A stretch of 64,000 nt of DNA from Marivirga sericea (lineage in GTDB: Bacteria; Bacteroidota; Bacteroidia; Cytophagales; Cyclobacteriaceae). The notes beneath the pieces were generated by a model that searched no databases, had not been told where the DNA came from, and saw nothing but the letters and a program-made list of their open reading frames with translations. Made by a program: the position numbers and the translations under genes. The DNA lies in the NCBI RefSeq assembly GCF_900177665.1, contig NZ_FXAW01000006.1:186001-250000 (forward strand), written 5' to 3'. Shown piece by piece: positions 45,216-54,129 of the stretch. The stretch's first letter is position 1, and the number at the start of each line of letters is the position of its first letter.

Positions 45216-46682
45216 ATGAAGACATTTTTCTCAACTCTGTTTATGAGTTTTCTAGCTGTTAGCTTACTATCAGCTCAAGTAATGGAAAAGCAAGCAAGAA
45301 AGTATGCAAGTACTATTACTGATGATGACTTAACACGTCATTTAACATTATTAGCTTCTGATTCTCTAGAAGGAAGAGAAACTGGAAAAAAGGGTCAGAA
45401 AATGGCCGCTGAATATATTAAAAATCATTTTGAATCATTGGGACTCCAAGCTCCTGTTGATGGCTCGTATTTCCAGAAGTTTAATTTATATCAGACTTAC
45501 CGAGGAGATGCAGAAATGGTCGTGAATGAGAAGACAGTCAAAAATCTTGATCAAATGGTCTATTGGGCAAATGTTCCTTTTGAAAAAGCCGACATTGAGA
45601 TTGTTTATGTAAACAAAGCGCAGGAGGAAGATTTGAAGGCGATTGATGCAGAAGGCAAATTTTTAGCCTTTAAAGCAGAAGGTCAATTTACACCCACATT
45701 AAAAGTGCTAGAAGATATGGGCGCAAAGGGAGCGCTTGTTTTTGCTGAAGACAGTGGTAGAATGAATATGGTATTAAGGTACGGTCAATACTATGCTACA
45801 CATGGTTCTTTATCTAGAACAGAACCTTCAAAAGACGGATTAGCCAGCGTGGTACTGTATCAGGAACTAGCAGAAGAAATATTTGGAAAGCCTCTTTCAG
45901 AATTGACTATAGGTGATAAGGCAACAGCCGAGCTTTTTGCAGAGATCAATACAGAAATAATGGAAACAGAGAATGTATTGGGTTATTTGGAAGGTACAGA
46001 CAAAAAAGATGAACTCGTAATTTTAACAGCTCATTATGACCATGTGGGAGTGCAAGACGGAAAAGTATACAATGGCGCAGACGATGACGCTTCAGGCACT
46101 ACGGCAGTACTAGAAATAGCGGAGGCTTTTGTAAAAGCAAAAAAAGATGGTAAAGGTCCAAAAAGAAGCATACTGTTTATGCCAGTAACTGGTGAAGAAA
46201 AAGGGCTACTAGGTTCCGCTCATTACGCTGACAATCCAGTATTTCCTTTAGAAAATACTGTCACTAATCTTAATATAGATATGATCGGGAGAGTAGATTC
46301 TGCTCACATGGACAACAGAGAATTTGTTTATTTAATAGGCTCTAACAGGATTTCAACCGAATTGCACGAAATCAGCGAGGCAATGAACGAGAATTATACT
46401 AAACTGGAACTTGACTATACTTACAATGCAGAAGATCATCCAGATAGAATTTATTATCGTTCTGATCATTGGAATTTTGCGAAAAATGGTGTTCCCATCA
46501 TATTTTACTTTAATGGGACTCATCCTGATTATCATCAGCATACAGATACAGTGGAAAAGATTGAATTTGATGTCTTAAAGAAAAGAACTGATTTAGTTTT
46601 TTACACTGCTTGGGAAATAGCCAATAGAGATAATCGTTTGGCTATTGATGAAGTAGAAGAAACCGAGGAATCGGATAAATAA
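45216..46682 (+). CDS. M28-family zinc aminopeptidase with PA domain
   Basis: A 488-residue exported metallopeptidase; signal peptide 1-20. The M28 zinc ligands are visible: His273 in AHYDH, the bridging Asp of GADDDASG (287-294), the Glu pair of TGEEKG (325-330; the first is the catalytic base), Asp in NLNIDMIGR, and the final His in DYHQHTDT. A PA domain insert occupies about residues 105-240. Such enzymes release N-terminal amino acids from peptides in the periplasm or outside. A small Cys-rich lipoprotein gene follows after 7 bp. Confidence 0.93.
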   Translation: MKTFFSTLFMSFLAVSLLSAQVMEKQARKYASTITDDDLTRHLTLLASDSLEGRETGKKGQKMAAEYIKNHFESLGLQAPVDGSYFQKFNLYQTYRGDAEMVVNEKTVKNLDQMVYWANVPFEKADIEIVYVNKAQEEDLKAIDAEGKFLAFKAEGQFTPTLKVLEDMGAKGALVFAEDSGRMNMVLRYGQYYATHGSLSRTEPSKDGLASVVLYQELAEEIFGKPLSELTIGDKATAELFAEINTEIMETENVLGYLEGTDKKDELVILTAHYDHVGVQDGKVYNGADDDASGTTAVLEIAEAFVKAKKDGKGPKRSILFMPVTGEEKGLLGSAHYADNPVFPLENTVTNLNIDMIGRVDSAHMDNREFVYLIGSNRISTELHEISEAMNENYTKLELDYTYNAEDHPDRIYYRSDHWNFAKNGVPIIFYFNGTHPDYHQHTDTVEKIEFDVLKKRTDLVFYTAWEIANRDNRLAIDEVEETEESDK

Positions 46683-46689
46683 GAATAAT

Positions 46690-46890
46690 ATGAAAAAACT
46701 ATCAACCCTTTTAATGATTTTAATGATTTCAGCATGCGGGCTTGTGGAAGTTTGCGTGGTGTGTACTGAAGCCAATACTGGCATTGAAGAAGATTTTTGT
46801 GGGTCGCCTGATGAAGTTCAGCAACATGAGGACGATCTAGAAAAGACTGGAAACCAATATGGGCAAGATTGGAATTGTGTTGGTGGGTAA
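46690..46890 (+). CDS. Small cysteine-rich lipoprotein
   Basis: A 66-residue lipoprotein: signal ending LMISAC with lipobox Cys16. The 50-residue mature part has four further cysteines (22, 25, 37, 63) in the pattern C-x2-C-x11-C-x25-C and a conserved-looking FCGSPDEVQQHEDDLEKTG middle. Short envelope proteins with this layout recur in Bacteroidota; the cysteines could form two disulfides or a metal site. No function is known. It is 7 bp after the M28 peptidase, so it is co-transcribed. Confidence 0.7.
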   Translation: MKKLSTLLMILMISACGLVEVCVVCTEANTGIEEDFCGSPDEVQQHEDDLEKTGNQYGQDWNCVGG

Positions 46891-46897
46891 AACTTTG

Positions 46898-46936
46898 AAA
46901 AGATAAGCTGATTTGAATTGGGTCAGCTTATCTTTT
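46898..46936. terminator. Bidirectional terminator between convergent operons
   Basis: A perfect 14-bp stem (AAAAGATAAGCTGA with TCAGCTTATCTTTT) with an 11-nt loop. The right arm begins with the stop codon of the - strand gene at 46923, so the hairpin overlaps that gene's last codons. T runs support termination of the + strand M28-lipoprotein unit and, less strongly, the - strand operon. Confidence 0.85.
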
Positions 46937-47420
46937 TAACTTCTATTCCTTTTGAAGCAGTTACCGCCTCAATGGTTCTTTTTGTCTGCTCTAAAGCAGA
47001 TTTTTTTTGCATTTGGTGTTTGTAGTAAATTAAGCGTTGTGACTCTTTCATTTTTACTCCAATCTTTGTGCTACCCAATTCTATTTGTACTATCTCATCC
47101 CACGTAAAGAACTCAGCTTTACTAAAAACAGTTGTTTTGATTCCAAGTCCCTCTCCGTAAACCATTAAATGAGGCGCGTATTTTGATGTTGAGGACAGTT
47201 CAAACCTGTTTTTGAAAAAGAACAAAATTGCTGCTAATAAATGTGTTGCGCTGATTAAGAGATGTCTGGCTAATTCAGTTCCTTCTATATAGTAATCAAT
47301 TAGATTAAATACTGCACCAAGCATAAAAAGCGCACTTGCAACATAAGTTAACCTTTTTGCACTAGTTCCTCCAGTGCTCAAATCAGTTGGACCCAAATTA
47401 ATTCTTTGGATTTGTTCCAT
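46923..47420 (-). CDS. Two-helix membrane protein, paralogue 3 of a tandem trio (PH-like C-terminal half)
   Basis: A 165-residue protein. Two hydrophobic helices near residues 28-45 and 55-67 are followed by a soluble half in which LSSTSKYAPHLMV, GLGIKTTVF and WDEIVQIELGSTKIG recall bacterial PH-like (bPH) domains. Shared blocks with the two upstream genes (QRINLG at the N terminus, TSKYAPH, IELG) show a tandem duplication; this copy is the most diverged. It is last in the operon, and its stop codon lies in the terminator hairpin. Function unknown. Confidence 0.75.
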   Translation of the reverse strand: MEQIQRINLGPTDLSTGGTSAKRLTYVASALFMLGAVFNLIDYYIEGTELARHLLISATHLLAAILFFFKNRFELSSTSKYAPHLMVYGEGLGIKTTVFSKAEFFTWDEIVQIELGSTKIGVKMKESQRLIYYKHQMQKKSALEQTKRTIEAVTASKGIEVKKIS

Positions 47421-47523
47421 TTCCTTTCATGATTTGTTTTCGATTAAAGATAATAGCCCTTATCATACGAATTTAGTTATTGATGCATTAGCAAGAATAT
47501 AAGTATTTTAAAAGGAGGCAGAT

Positions 47524-48033
47524 TTATCTTTTCAATAGATTCTCTACTTCAATTCCTTTTTGTTCTACTACATCTTTAATAGCTCTTTTGATCTTTATCG
47601 ATATTTCCTTTCGAGTATTGTAGCGATAATATTGTAATCCCATTTTATCTTTGATTCCGATCAAATAGTAACCCAACTCTATTTTTTTAACATTTTCCCA
47701 GCTGATGAATTCGGATTGTCCAAAAACGGATGTTTTTATTTTAAGGCCGTTTTTCGAAATAAGAAAATGGGGAGCATATTTTGAGGTGGTGGATAATTCA
47801 ATCTGCGCTCTGAACAAAAATATACTGGCAGATAAGAAAAATGAAACGCCCGAAATGATTTTGTAATTAGAATCAGCTCCTTCAAATATGAAGCTAATGA
47901 TATAGTACAATGAAGATATCATCATTAATCCCCCTGCTATGCAGTTTAATTTTCTAGCAGTTTTTTCGGACATACTAATGTCTCCTGATCCCAAAGTAAA
48001 TCGTTGGCTTTGTTCTATTGACTCTGTTTTCAT
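47524..48033 (-). CDS. Two-helix membrane protein, paralogue 2 of a tandem trio
   Basis: A 169-residue protein of the same layout as its neighbours: N-terminal SIEQSQRFTLG, two hydrophobic helices (about 30-50 and 57-70), then the conserved LSTTSKYAPHFLIS, GLKIKTSVFGQSEFISW and KKIELGYYLIG blocks, ending in a basic amphipathic helix (KRAIKDVVEQKGIEVENL). Closest to paralogue 1. The gap to paralogue 1 is 44 bp and to paralogue 3 is 103 bp. No known enzyme motif. Confidence 0.77.
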   Translation of the reverse strand: MKTESIEQSQRFTLGSGDISMSEKTARKLNCIAGGLMMISSLYYIISFIFEGADSNYKIISGVSFFLSASIFLFRAQIELSTTSKYAPHFLISKNGLKIKTSVFGQSEFISWENVKKIELGYYLIGIKDKMGLQYYRYNTRKEISIKIKRAIKDVVEQKGIEVENLLKR

Positions 48034-48077
48034 AGGTGTTTTATGGTTAAAATTTGATCAAGCTGAGGACTTAGCGA

Positions 48078-48578
48078 CTATTTCTTTAATAGGTTTTCAA
48101 CTTCTACCCCTTTTTGAGCTGCAATAGCCTCAATTAATCTTTTTAATTCAATAGAAGTTTCTTTTCTGGTCTGGTAAGTAAAATATTGCATCTCTCCTTT
48201 GTCCTTAATCCCAATTTTATAGTAACCTAACTCTATCTTCCTGATATTATTCCAGTTAATAAAGTTCGATTTTTTGAACACTCCTGTTTTAATTTTAAGC
48301 CCATGTTCAGAAATTACAAAATGTGGAGCGTATTTTGACGTTTGAGATAATTCTATTTGGGCTTTAAATAAGAATAAAAAGCCCGTAGAAAAATATAGTC
48401 CGCTCATTCCTATTTTCTCAAAAACACCGATGCTATCTCTGAATAGATAAAGAAGTGCCATAATCATAAACAAGGCACCTAAGAAATAATTAGATTTCCT
48501 GATGGTGCTTTCAGAAAATTTAACGTTTCCTGCTCCTAAATTGATTCTTTGACTCTGTTCTATTGACTGTGTTTCCAT
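48078..48578 (-). CDS. Two-helix membrane protein, paralogue 1 of a tandem trio
   Basis: A 166-residue protein with two hydrophobic helices (about 31-46 and 55-70) and a C-terminal PH-like half carrying LSQTSKYAPHFVIS, GLKIKTGVFKKSNFINW and RKIELGYYKIG. The start lies 19 bp inside the 3' end of the inositol monophosphatase-family gene, so translation is coupled to it. The trio may sense or bind membrane lipids, given the PH-like fold and the phosphatase neighbour, but this is conjecture. Confidence 0.77.
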   Translation of the reverse strand: METQSIEQSQRINLGAGNVKFSESTIRKSNYFLGALFMIMALLYLFRDSIGVFEKIGMSGLYFSTGFLFLFKAQIELSQTSKYAPHFVISEHGLKIKTGVFKKSNFINWNNIRKIELGYYKIGIKDKGEMQYFTYQTRKETSIELKRLIEAIAAQKGVEVENLLKK

Positions 48579-49360
48579 TGGTTCTGGAGGATGGTTAATA
48601 ATTCTTCATAAATATCTGCTGAACAAGATAGTATTTCTCTACCAAAAATAAAATCGTTATCCCCGTTAAATCGGCTTACTTTACCCCCTGCTTGCTGCAC
48701 TATAAACGCTCCTGCAGCTACATCCCAAGCATTAAGGTTATATTCAAAGTAGCCTTCATATCTGCCGCAAGCAACGTAAGATAAATCAACAGCAGCGCTG
48801 CCAAACCTTCTCAATCCATGGCTGTTTTGCATTAGATGTTTTAAAATAGATAAATAATCGTCCATTTTGTCAAAATCATTGTAGGGAAAACCAGTAGCTA
48901 TCAAACTTTGTGCTAGATCAACCCCCTTTGAAACAGAGATTGGAGTACCATTTAATTGAGCTGGAGAGCCTTTCACTGCTTCAAAACATTCGTCTCGGTT
49001 GATCTCCAATACTATGCCTGAAACTATCTTATCGTCTTCTTGTAGCGCTACACTTATGGAGTAAATCGGTAGACCATGGACAAAATTAGTGGTACCGTCC
49101 AAAGGATCGATTATCCAGTTATAGACTTCACCTTTTTTGTTTGAAGTGCCTTCTTCAGCTATGAAGCCTGACTCAGGTAAAATATCTCCTAGACCTTCAA
49201 CTAGACGCTTCTCTGCTTCTTTATCTACATAGCTTACTAAATCATTAAAGCCTTTATGTTCTACTTTTGCAGTAGTGAAGCTCTTAGATTCTTCCTTTAT
49301 AAATTCGCCTACTTCCTTGACTAATTTGATGGCTTCTTGGTGGATTATATTTAATTTCAT
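48560..49360 (-). CDS. Inositol monophosphatase-family phosphatase
   Basis: A 266-residue Mg2+-dependent, lithium-sensitive-type phosphatase. Metal ligands are seen in AEEGT (68-72) and DPLDGTTNF (85-93), and the second signature NAWDVAAGAFIVQQAGG lies near residue 213. The ATG at 49360 is preferred to one at 49429, which adds non-family sequence. Substrates in this superfamily include inositol phosphates, PAP and fructose-1,6-bisphosphate; the specific one is unclear. It leads an operon with the three membrane paralogues. Confidence 0.92.
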   Translation of the reverse strand: MKLNIIHQEAIKLVKEVGEFIKEESKSFTTAKVEHKGFNDLVSYVDKEAEKRLVEGLGDILPESGFIAEEGTSNKKGEVYNWIIDPLDGTTNFVHGLPIYSISVALQEDDKIVSGIVLEINRDECFEAVKGSPAQLNGTPISVSKGVDLAQSLIATGFPYNDFDKMDDYLSILKHLMQNSHGLRRFGSAAVDLSYVACGRYEGYFEYNLNAWDVAAGAFIVQQAGGKVSRFNGDNDFIFGREILSCSADIYEELLTILQNQWKHSQ

Positions 49361-49453
49361 CAGTTTAAGTTTTGTCTTAAATATGTTCTGTGTGCTAGAA
49401 AATGTATTCTGCACACTTTGTCTCCTCAAATAAAAAGGGCGGGTTATAAACCA

Positions 49454-50617
49454 TTAAACATTCATTTTTTTAGTCCTATATAAAAGATTGAAGGATTTAA
49501 ATGCGAAATATAAAACAATGGGTAAAACGGCTGCATGCATGGCTTGGGGTAGGGTATAAAAGAAACCTAATAGCATAAATTGTATAATACCGAAAACGGC
49601 ATAAAAAACTGTATGCCATTTTTTAGCAGGCTTTTTGAAAAGTAGAAAGGCCAGAATTAAATTTAAAGGAAATGCCCAGATTATATTCCAGTTATTAACT
49701 GTCACTACGTGATCGGATAGAAACCATAAAAAGAATATGAGGCAACCTACCAGTCCTGTAATCAAAAATAGTAATCGATTGAACCAAACATCACTTAATT
49801 TAGATTTATGATGCCTTACACTTAAAAAAATACCAAAAAGACAAAGAAACCAAGTGATGTACTCAGGGAGAATTTGAAAGCCAGCGGTTTCTTCATTTTC
49901 TTCTGCTTCATACAATATAATTTTATCCTCAACAATGGGTTTTCCGTTATAGGTAGCCTTGTCAAAATGCATCATTAATAAGTCAGGAAGAAACATTTCA
50001 TTTCTTTTATCTGCCAAGTCATCTGTGGGTTGGCCTAAGGCAAGGTCAATCCCGAAATCTTGCCAAGGTTTATCTTCTAAGTAAATATCCAAAAATTCTC
50101 TAAAAGTATATCCTTCAGCTTTCTTTTCCCATACTAGTCCTTCTCCTAGAACGTCTTCTAATAAATCACGAAAACGAGTGGAGCAGTTATCAAAGAAAAA
50201 GTCATATTGGTAGAATCTATTTTCTGGTTTTATATTGTTTATTAGGAAATCGTAAATTTGGTTTTTCTGCTCAAGGGTTAACTGCAATTTCTGTTGAATG
50301 ACAGTCCTTTTTTCCGCTTTGGCCGAATTGACTAGATAGGAAAGTCTACCTGCTGAAAGCATATAGTCGAGCTTTCCTCTCACAAACTTCATATAGAACC
50401 CAGGCGTTTCAAAATCAAAAGTACCGTAATTAAATACGACACTTAGTCCTTTACTTTGGTCTTCAACCCATAATGCGGAATGACCAAAGCCTGAGTAAAG
50501 TTCATCTCCAGGCGCAACAGTTATCAAACTCATTTCAGCCTTTTCTGACAACGACTTTTGCGCTGAAGCTTCAAAGAAAACAAATAATAATAATCCTAAT
50601 AGTAGCTTTTTAATCAT
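49454..50617 (-). CDS. DUF4105 / Lnb-type periplasmic domain membrane protein
   Basis: A 387-residue protein: signal peptide (1-19), a periplasmic DUF4105 domain (about 25-220) with GFGHSALWV, YGTFDF and the DFFFDNCSTRFRDLLED motif containing the likely catalytic Cys, then about five C-terminal transmembrane helices. The N-terminal domain belongs to the family named after Lnb, proposed as the lipoprotein N-acyltransferase of Bacteroides; the His and Cys match a thiol acyltransferase-like site. That this protein is the lipoprotein acyltransferase is inference from family. The start overlaps the rsmI stop by ATGA. Confidence 0.83.
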   Translation of the reverse strand: MIKKLLLGLLLFVFFEASAQKSLSEKAEMSLITVAPGDELYSGFGHSALWVEDQSKGLSVVFNYGTFDFETPGFYMKFVRGKLDYMLSAGRLSYLVNSAKAEKRTVIQQKLQLTLEQKNQIYDFLINNIKPENRFYQYDFFFDNCSTRFRDLLEDVLGEGLVWEKKAEGYTFREFLDIYLEDKPWQDFGIDLALGQPTDDLADKRNEMFLPDLLMMHFDKATYNGKPIVEDKIILYEAEENEETAGFQILPEYITWFLCLFGIFLSVRHHKSKLSDVWFNRLLFLITGLVGCLIFFLWFLSDHVVTVNNWNIIWAFPLNLILAFLLFKKPAKKWHTVFYAVFGIIQFMLLGFFYTLPQAMHAAVLPIVLYFAFKSFNLLYRTKKMNV

Positions 50618-51297
50618 GATTTAGCATTTAATATCAATACTATTTCACCTTTTGGAGGTGTTTTTTCGAAATGTTCTATTAATTCCTTGAGCGTATCAGT
50701 GATCGTTTCCTCAAACAACTTAGTAAGCTCTCTGGAAACAGAAGCCAATCGGTCTTCGCCCATCACTTCTGCCAGTTGGTTCAGTGTTTTCAACAATCGA
50801 TGAGGCGATTCATAAAAGATGATCGTTCGCTCTTCTTCCTTCAAATTTTCTATTCTGGTTTTTCGGCCTTTCTTGTGAGGTAAAAAGCCTTCAAATATAA
50901 AGCGGTCATTGGGAAAGCCAGATTTGATTAGAGCTGGTATTAAAGCAGTAGCACCAGGAAGTGATTCTAATTTTATGTTATGTTTAAGGGCTTCTCTAGC
51001 CAATAAAAAACCCGGATCAGATATTCCGGGTGTTCCAGCATCGGATATCAATGCGATTACTTTTCCAGCTTTTAAAGCCTCAATTACGTGCTCTACTTTT
51101 TTATGTTCATTATGAATATGAAAACTTTGGAGAGGCTTTTTAATATCATAATGCTTTAATAGCTTTCCAGAGGTTCTAGTGTCCTCTGCTAAAATTATAT
51201 CTACACTATTAAGGACATTAACCGATCTATAGGTCATGTCCTCTAAATTGCCAATGGGGGTGGGCACCAAGTAAAGTTGAGTAACTGATTGCTCCAT
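50614..51297 (-). CDS. rsmI: 16S rRNA (cytidine1402-2'-O)-methyltransferase
   Basis: A SAM-dependent tetrapyrrole-methylase-fold enzyme that 2'-O-methylates C1402 in the decoding centre. YLVPTPIGNLEDMTYR near the N terminus, the EDTRTSGKLL block, and ALISDAGTPGISDPGF are hallmark RsmI sequences, in order. The ATG at 51297, directly after GGGG, is preferred to the in-frame TTG at 51303. The 227 residues cover the enzyme with a minimal C-terminal domain. It is coupled by ATGA to the DUF4105 gene. Confidence 0.95.
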   Translation of the reverse strand: MEQSVTQLYLVPTPIGNLEDMTYRSVNVLNSVDIILAEDTRTSGKLLKHYDIKKPLQSFHIHNEHKKVEHVIEALKAGKVIALISDAGTPGISDPGFLLAREALKHNIKLESLPGATALIPALIKSGFPNDRFIFEGFLPHKKGRKTRIENLKEEERTIIFYESPHRLLKTLNQLAEVMGEDRLASVSRELTKLFEETITDTLKELIEHFEKTPPKGEIVLILNAKS

Positions 51298-51316
51298 CCC
51301 CAAAAATAAAGATTTA

Positions 51317-51547
51317 TTATACTAATTTACCAATTTCCTCTGCCAGCTTTCTATCTTTTTCTGTGATGGTGTTGCCTTCATCATGAGTGGTCAATTCAAA
51401 ACTGACTTTATTATAGACATTTGACCAGTTAGGATGATGGCCCATTTTTTCAGCGATTATAGCTACTTGTGCCATAAAACCGAAAGCCTCAGTAAAATCT
51501 TTAAATTCAAATGTTCTTTTTAGCGTATTGTTTTCTTCTTTCCACAT
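51317..51547 (-). CDS. 4a-hydroxytetrahydrobiopterin dehydratase (pterin carbinolamine dehydratase)
   Basis: A 76-residue dehydratase that recycles pterin cofactor after aromatic amino acid hydroxylation. The signature [16 protein letters not shown] with the paired histidines and HxP, and the closing [10 protein letters not shown] with the catalytic His-Asp, are complete. The length is slightly short at the N terminus compared with the 95-110 residues of many homologues, but the active-site residues are all present. rsmI follows 19 bp later. Confidence 0.9.
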   Translation of the reverse strand: MWKEENNTLKRTFEFKDFTEAFGFMAQVAIIAEKMGHHPNWSNVYNKVSFELTTHDEGNTITEKDRKLAEEIGKLV

Positions 51548-51604
51548 AATATTTTCCTTTTATGTTTTTAACCGCTCTGAATCTGATTTGTTACATTTCA
51601 GGGC

Positions 51605-51871
51605 CTACAATGCTATTACTCCTTTGACCTTATTCGTTTCTAAATACTTTTCAATAATCTGCTCAGCTGAATTGGCTAACATTTTAATAGTCAAGCTTAC
51701 GTATTTCCCTTTGCTTGAGGGTTTAACAATTACTTCATGGTTTTCGAAGATCACTTTGATCTGGTCTTGCTTTTCTGCTTCAACAATAAACTTAAACATA
51801 TAAAGGCTAGGCCATTCTGAAACCGCTTCCAGTTTTTCTCTGAAAGACGCTATGTCTTTTTCCGTACTCAT
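51605..51871 (-). CDS. DUF493 family protein (YbeD-like)
   Basis: An 88-residue protein of the DUF493 family, a ferredoxin-like alpha/beta fold resembling the lipoate/ACT-like YbeD of E. coli. Conserved positions: YMFKFIV at the first strand and YVSLTIKML before the last helix. Function is not established. It lies 57 bp before the pterin dehydratase gene on the same strand, and is separated from the upstream PpiD gene by a terminator. Confidence 0.82.
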   Translation of the reverse strand: MSTEKDIASFREKLEAVSEWPSLYMFKFIVEAEKQDQIKVIFENHEVIVKPSSKGKYVSLTIKMLANSAEQIIEKYLETNKVKGVIAL

Positions 51872-51893
51872 CTTGTCATTTTTTTCTTTTCAC

Positions 51894-51917
51894 AAAAAAA
51901 GGGGCTAAAAGCCCCCT
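51894..51917 (-). terminator. Intrinsic terminator of the PpiD-type chaperone gene
   Basis: On the - strand, GGGGCTTTTAGCCCC forms a GC-rich 6-bp stem followed by at least seven T residues, about 25 bp after the stop codon of the PpiD-like gene. Confidence 0.85.
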
Positions 51918-51940
51918 TAACACATTAAGTATATAATAAA

Positions 51941-54052
51941 TTAATAGAACTTATATCGCTCATCAACTATATCTGCTTTTTCTTCAATTGCCGATTTAAT
52001 TTCAAAAGAAACATTGTTGCTTCTACTTTGTGCTAATTGATTCTTATAAGAGTTGTAATCAGCAACTTCTGGCGCTGGAGTTCTACTACGAACACTCACG
52101 ATTACTATACCATTATTTGCCTTTAAAGGTTGCGATTGAGTATTCAATTCTATTCCGAATATAGTTCCTAATACTTCAGGAGCTTGTCCAACATTTGCTA
52201 ATGAACTGGTAGATATCTTGACATCAGTAGTCGAGAATACGTTCGCATCTTTGCCATAGGCACTTGCAATCTCATTTAAACTTCCTGATAAATCTGCTAA
52301 TTTATCTTTGATTACTTTGCCTTTCATTTCCTCTTTTAATGCTCTAGAAACCAGTGCCTTCACTTCATCAAAATCAGCAGTTCCCTTTTCAGTTTCATTA
52401 GTTAAAACCGCAACTACGAAATGTGAATCTGTTTCAAAAACTTCCGAAACTTTACCCATTGAAGCATCCGTAAACGCCCATCTAACTATTGGTCTGGCAG
52501 AGCCTAGTGTTCCAATCGTTCTTTGATTAGCGGACATCTTGCCAGAACTTCTCACATTATAGCTGCTTTCATTCGCAGCGGCTGTAAACTCTGTATAATT
52601 ATTATTTGAAGCAGCAAATAAATCAGCCTTTCTGTATAAATTATCTCTAGTTGATTCTGTTGGGATTATATCTCTGTAGATAGTAGCGATTTTATATGTT
52701 TTCGCTGTTTTTTCTTCTGTTACTTTAATTACATGATAGCCATATTGTGTTTTTATCACATTGTTTATGACACCAGTACCTGATTTGGCAAAAACGGCTT
52801 CATTGAACTCATCGACCATCTGACCTTCTTTGAACCAACCTAAATCACCACCTCTTGTAGCAGAAGGTCCATTACTGTACTCTTTTGCAAGCTCAGCAAA
52901 ATCCTGCCCACTTCTTGCCTTCTGTAAAACTTCTTGCGCTTCCTTTTTAGCATTTGCATCAGCTTCGTCACTATCGTCTTCCGCTTCAATCAAAATATGA
53001 CTTGCTTTCACTGATGAAACAGTATCATCATAAATTTCTGAGGTTTTATAAAGAATATAGGCTCCTTCTTCAATGTACGGACCAATCACATCACCTTCTT
53101 TTAATATATTAGTGTTGGAAGCCAATATTTTAGGCAGCTGGGCAATCGGGTAGGTTCTGTAAGCATTACTTCTGTCTGAGTTTAAACGAGCAAAAGCTGA
53201 ATCATCATCTACTTTCTGAAACTCTGCTTTCAATTCCTCTATTTCTTCTCTAATGAGAGTAGAGTCTTCTCCTGAAGGTAGTAACTCAAATGCTACATAA
53301 CTTATTGTTCTTGTCGCATCCGTGTCATATTTCTCCTTGTTTTCATTATAGTAACTTCTTAATTCTGAATCAGAAGGATTAACCAATGAATCTTTTACTG
53401 AGTAATATGGAATATATAAATACTCAACTTCCGCAGATTCGTTCTCTTTTTGATATGCTCTTTGCGCTTCTGCAGTAGTAATGTATGTAGAGCTGGCTAA
53501 TAGCTCATCGTACTTAGTCCTTGCTCTTGCAGGCACCAAAGATGATTCAAATGAATACCATTGTGCTTGTTGTTCTGCTGGAGCCTGAGCAATATTTCGA
53601 ATGATATTAACAACCTGCTCTTTATTGAATTCCCCCGTTTCAGGATTTGTAAAATTTTGTCGTACAATTGGGCTTATATTATCACCCTGCACCATATCGA
53701 CTAATTCTTGATTAGTTACTTCAAGGCCCAATTCATCGTACTGATCTTGAAATGCTTTTTCAATGATCAGAAAATCCCAAGCTTGTTGACGGATAGAAGA
53801 CATTTCTTGATCGGAAGGAGCTCTACCATTTCCTGCTCTGAAATTATTTTTAAATTCTTCAACTTTACGCTGATACTCAGGCAGGTTGATTGTTTCTCCA
53901 GCTATTTCACCAACATCATTTGATCTTCCGCCACCTAGAAGCATTGAGTCTGGCCCAAGCAAATCAGTTAGCAAGAAAGCTAAAATGGATAATCCAATTA
54001 GGGCGATCAATACCGACCCCATTTTTACTCTTAATGTATTAAATACTCCCAT
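51941..54052 (-). CDS. Membrane-anchored peptidyl-prolyl isomerase/chaperone, PpiD-like
   Basis: A 703-residue protein with one N-terminal transmembrane helix (about 12-31) and a periplasmic remainder. The N-terminal half is SurA_N-like chaperone sequence; a parvulin domain (about 347-440) is recognised by VKASHILIEAE, GGDLGWFKEGQMV and QYGYHVIKV; the C-terminal half continues helical. This is the domain order of PpiD, the SecYEG-associated chaperone. It is the distal gene of the coaX-lptC cluster, 78 bp after the CorC-type gene, and is closed by a terminator. Confidence 0.9.
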   Translation of the reverse strand: MGVFNTLRVKMGSVLIALIGLSILAFLLTDLLGPDSMLLGGGRSNDVGEIAGETINLPEYQRKVEEFKNNFRAGNGRAPSDQEMSSIRQQAWDFLIIEKAFQDQYDELGLEVTNQELVDMVQGDNISPIVRQNFTNPETGEFNKEQVVNIIRNIAQAPAEQQAQWYSFESSLVPARARTKYDELLASSTYITTAEAQRAYQKENESAEVEYLYIPYYSVKDSLVNPSDSELRSYYNENKEKYDTDATRTISYVAFELLPSGEDSTLIREEIEELKAEFQKVDDDSAFARLNSDRSNAYRTYPIAQLPKILASNTNILKEGDVIGPYIEEGAYILYKTSEIYDDTVSSVKASHILIEAEDDSDEADANAKKEAQEVLQKARSGQDFAELAKEYSNGPSATRGGDLGWFKEGQMVDEFNEAVFAKSGTGVINNVIKTQYGYHVIKVTEEKTAKTYKIATIYRDIIPTESTRDNLYRKADLFAASNNNYTEFTAAANESSYNVRSSGKMSANQRTIGTLGSARPIVRWAFTDASMGKVSEVFETDSHFVVAVLTNETEKGTADFDEVKALVSRALKEEMKGKVIKDKLADLSGSLNEIASAYGKDANVFSTTDVKISTSSLANVGQAPEVLGTIFGIELNTQSQPLKANNGIVIVSVRSRTPAPEVADYNSYKNQLAQSRSNNVSFEIKSAIEEKADIVDERYKFY

Positions 54053-54129
54053 GTTTGTTTATTTCAAAGATTCGCAAAATAATAGTATAAATGATTAATA
54101 TCAAAGTGATTCCATTTATTACTTTTAGC

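Noticed and set aside
46923-48578. Trio of membrane paralogues as a toxin-immunity array
   Set aside because: No toxin-like gene or secretion module is adjacent; the operon leader is a metabolic phosphatase.
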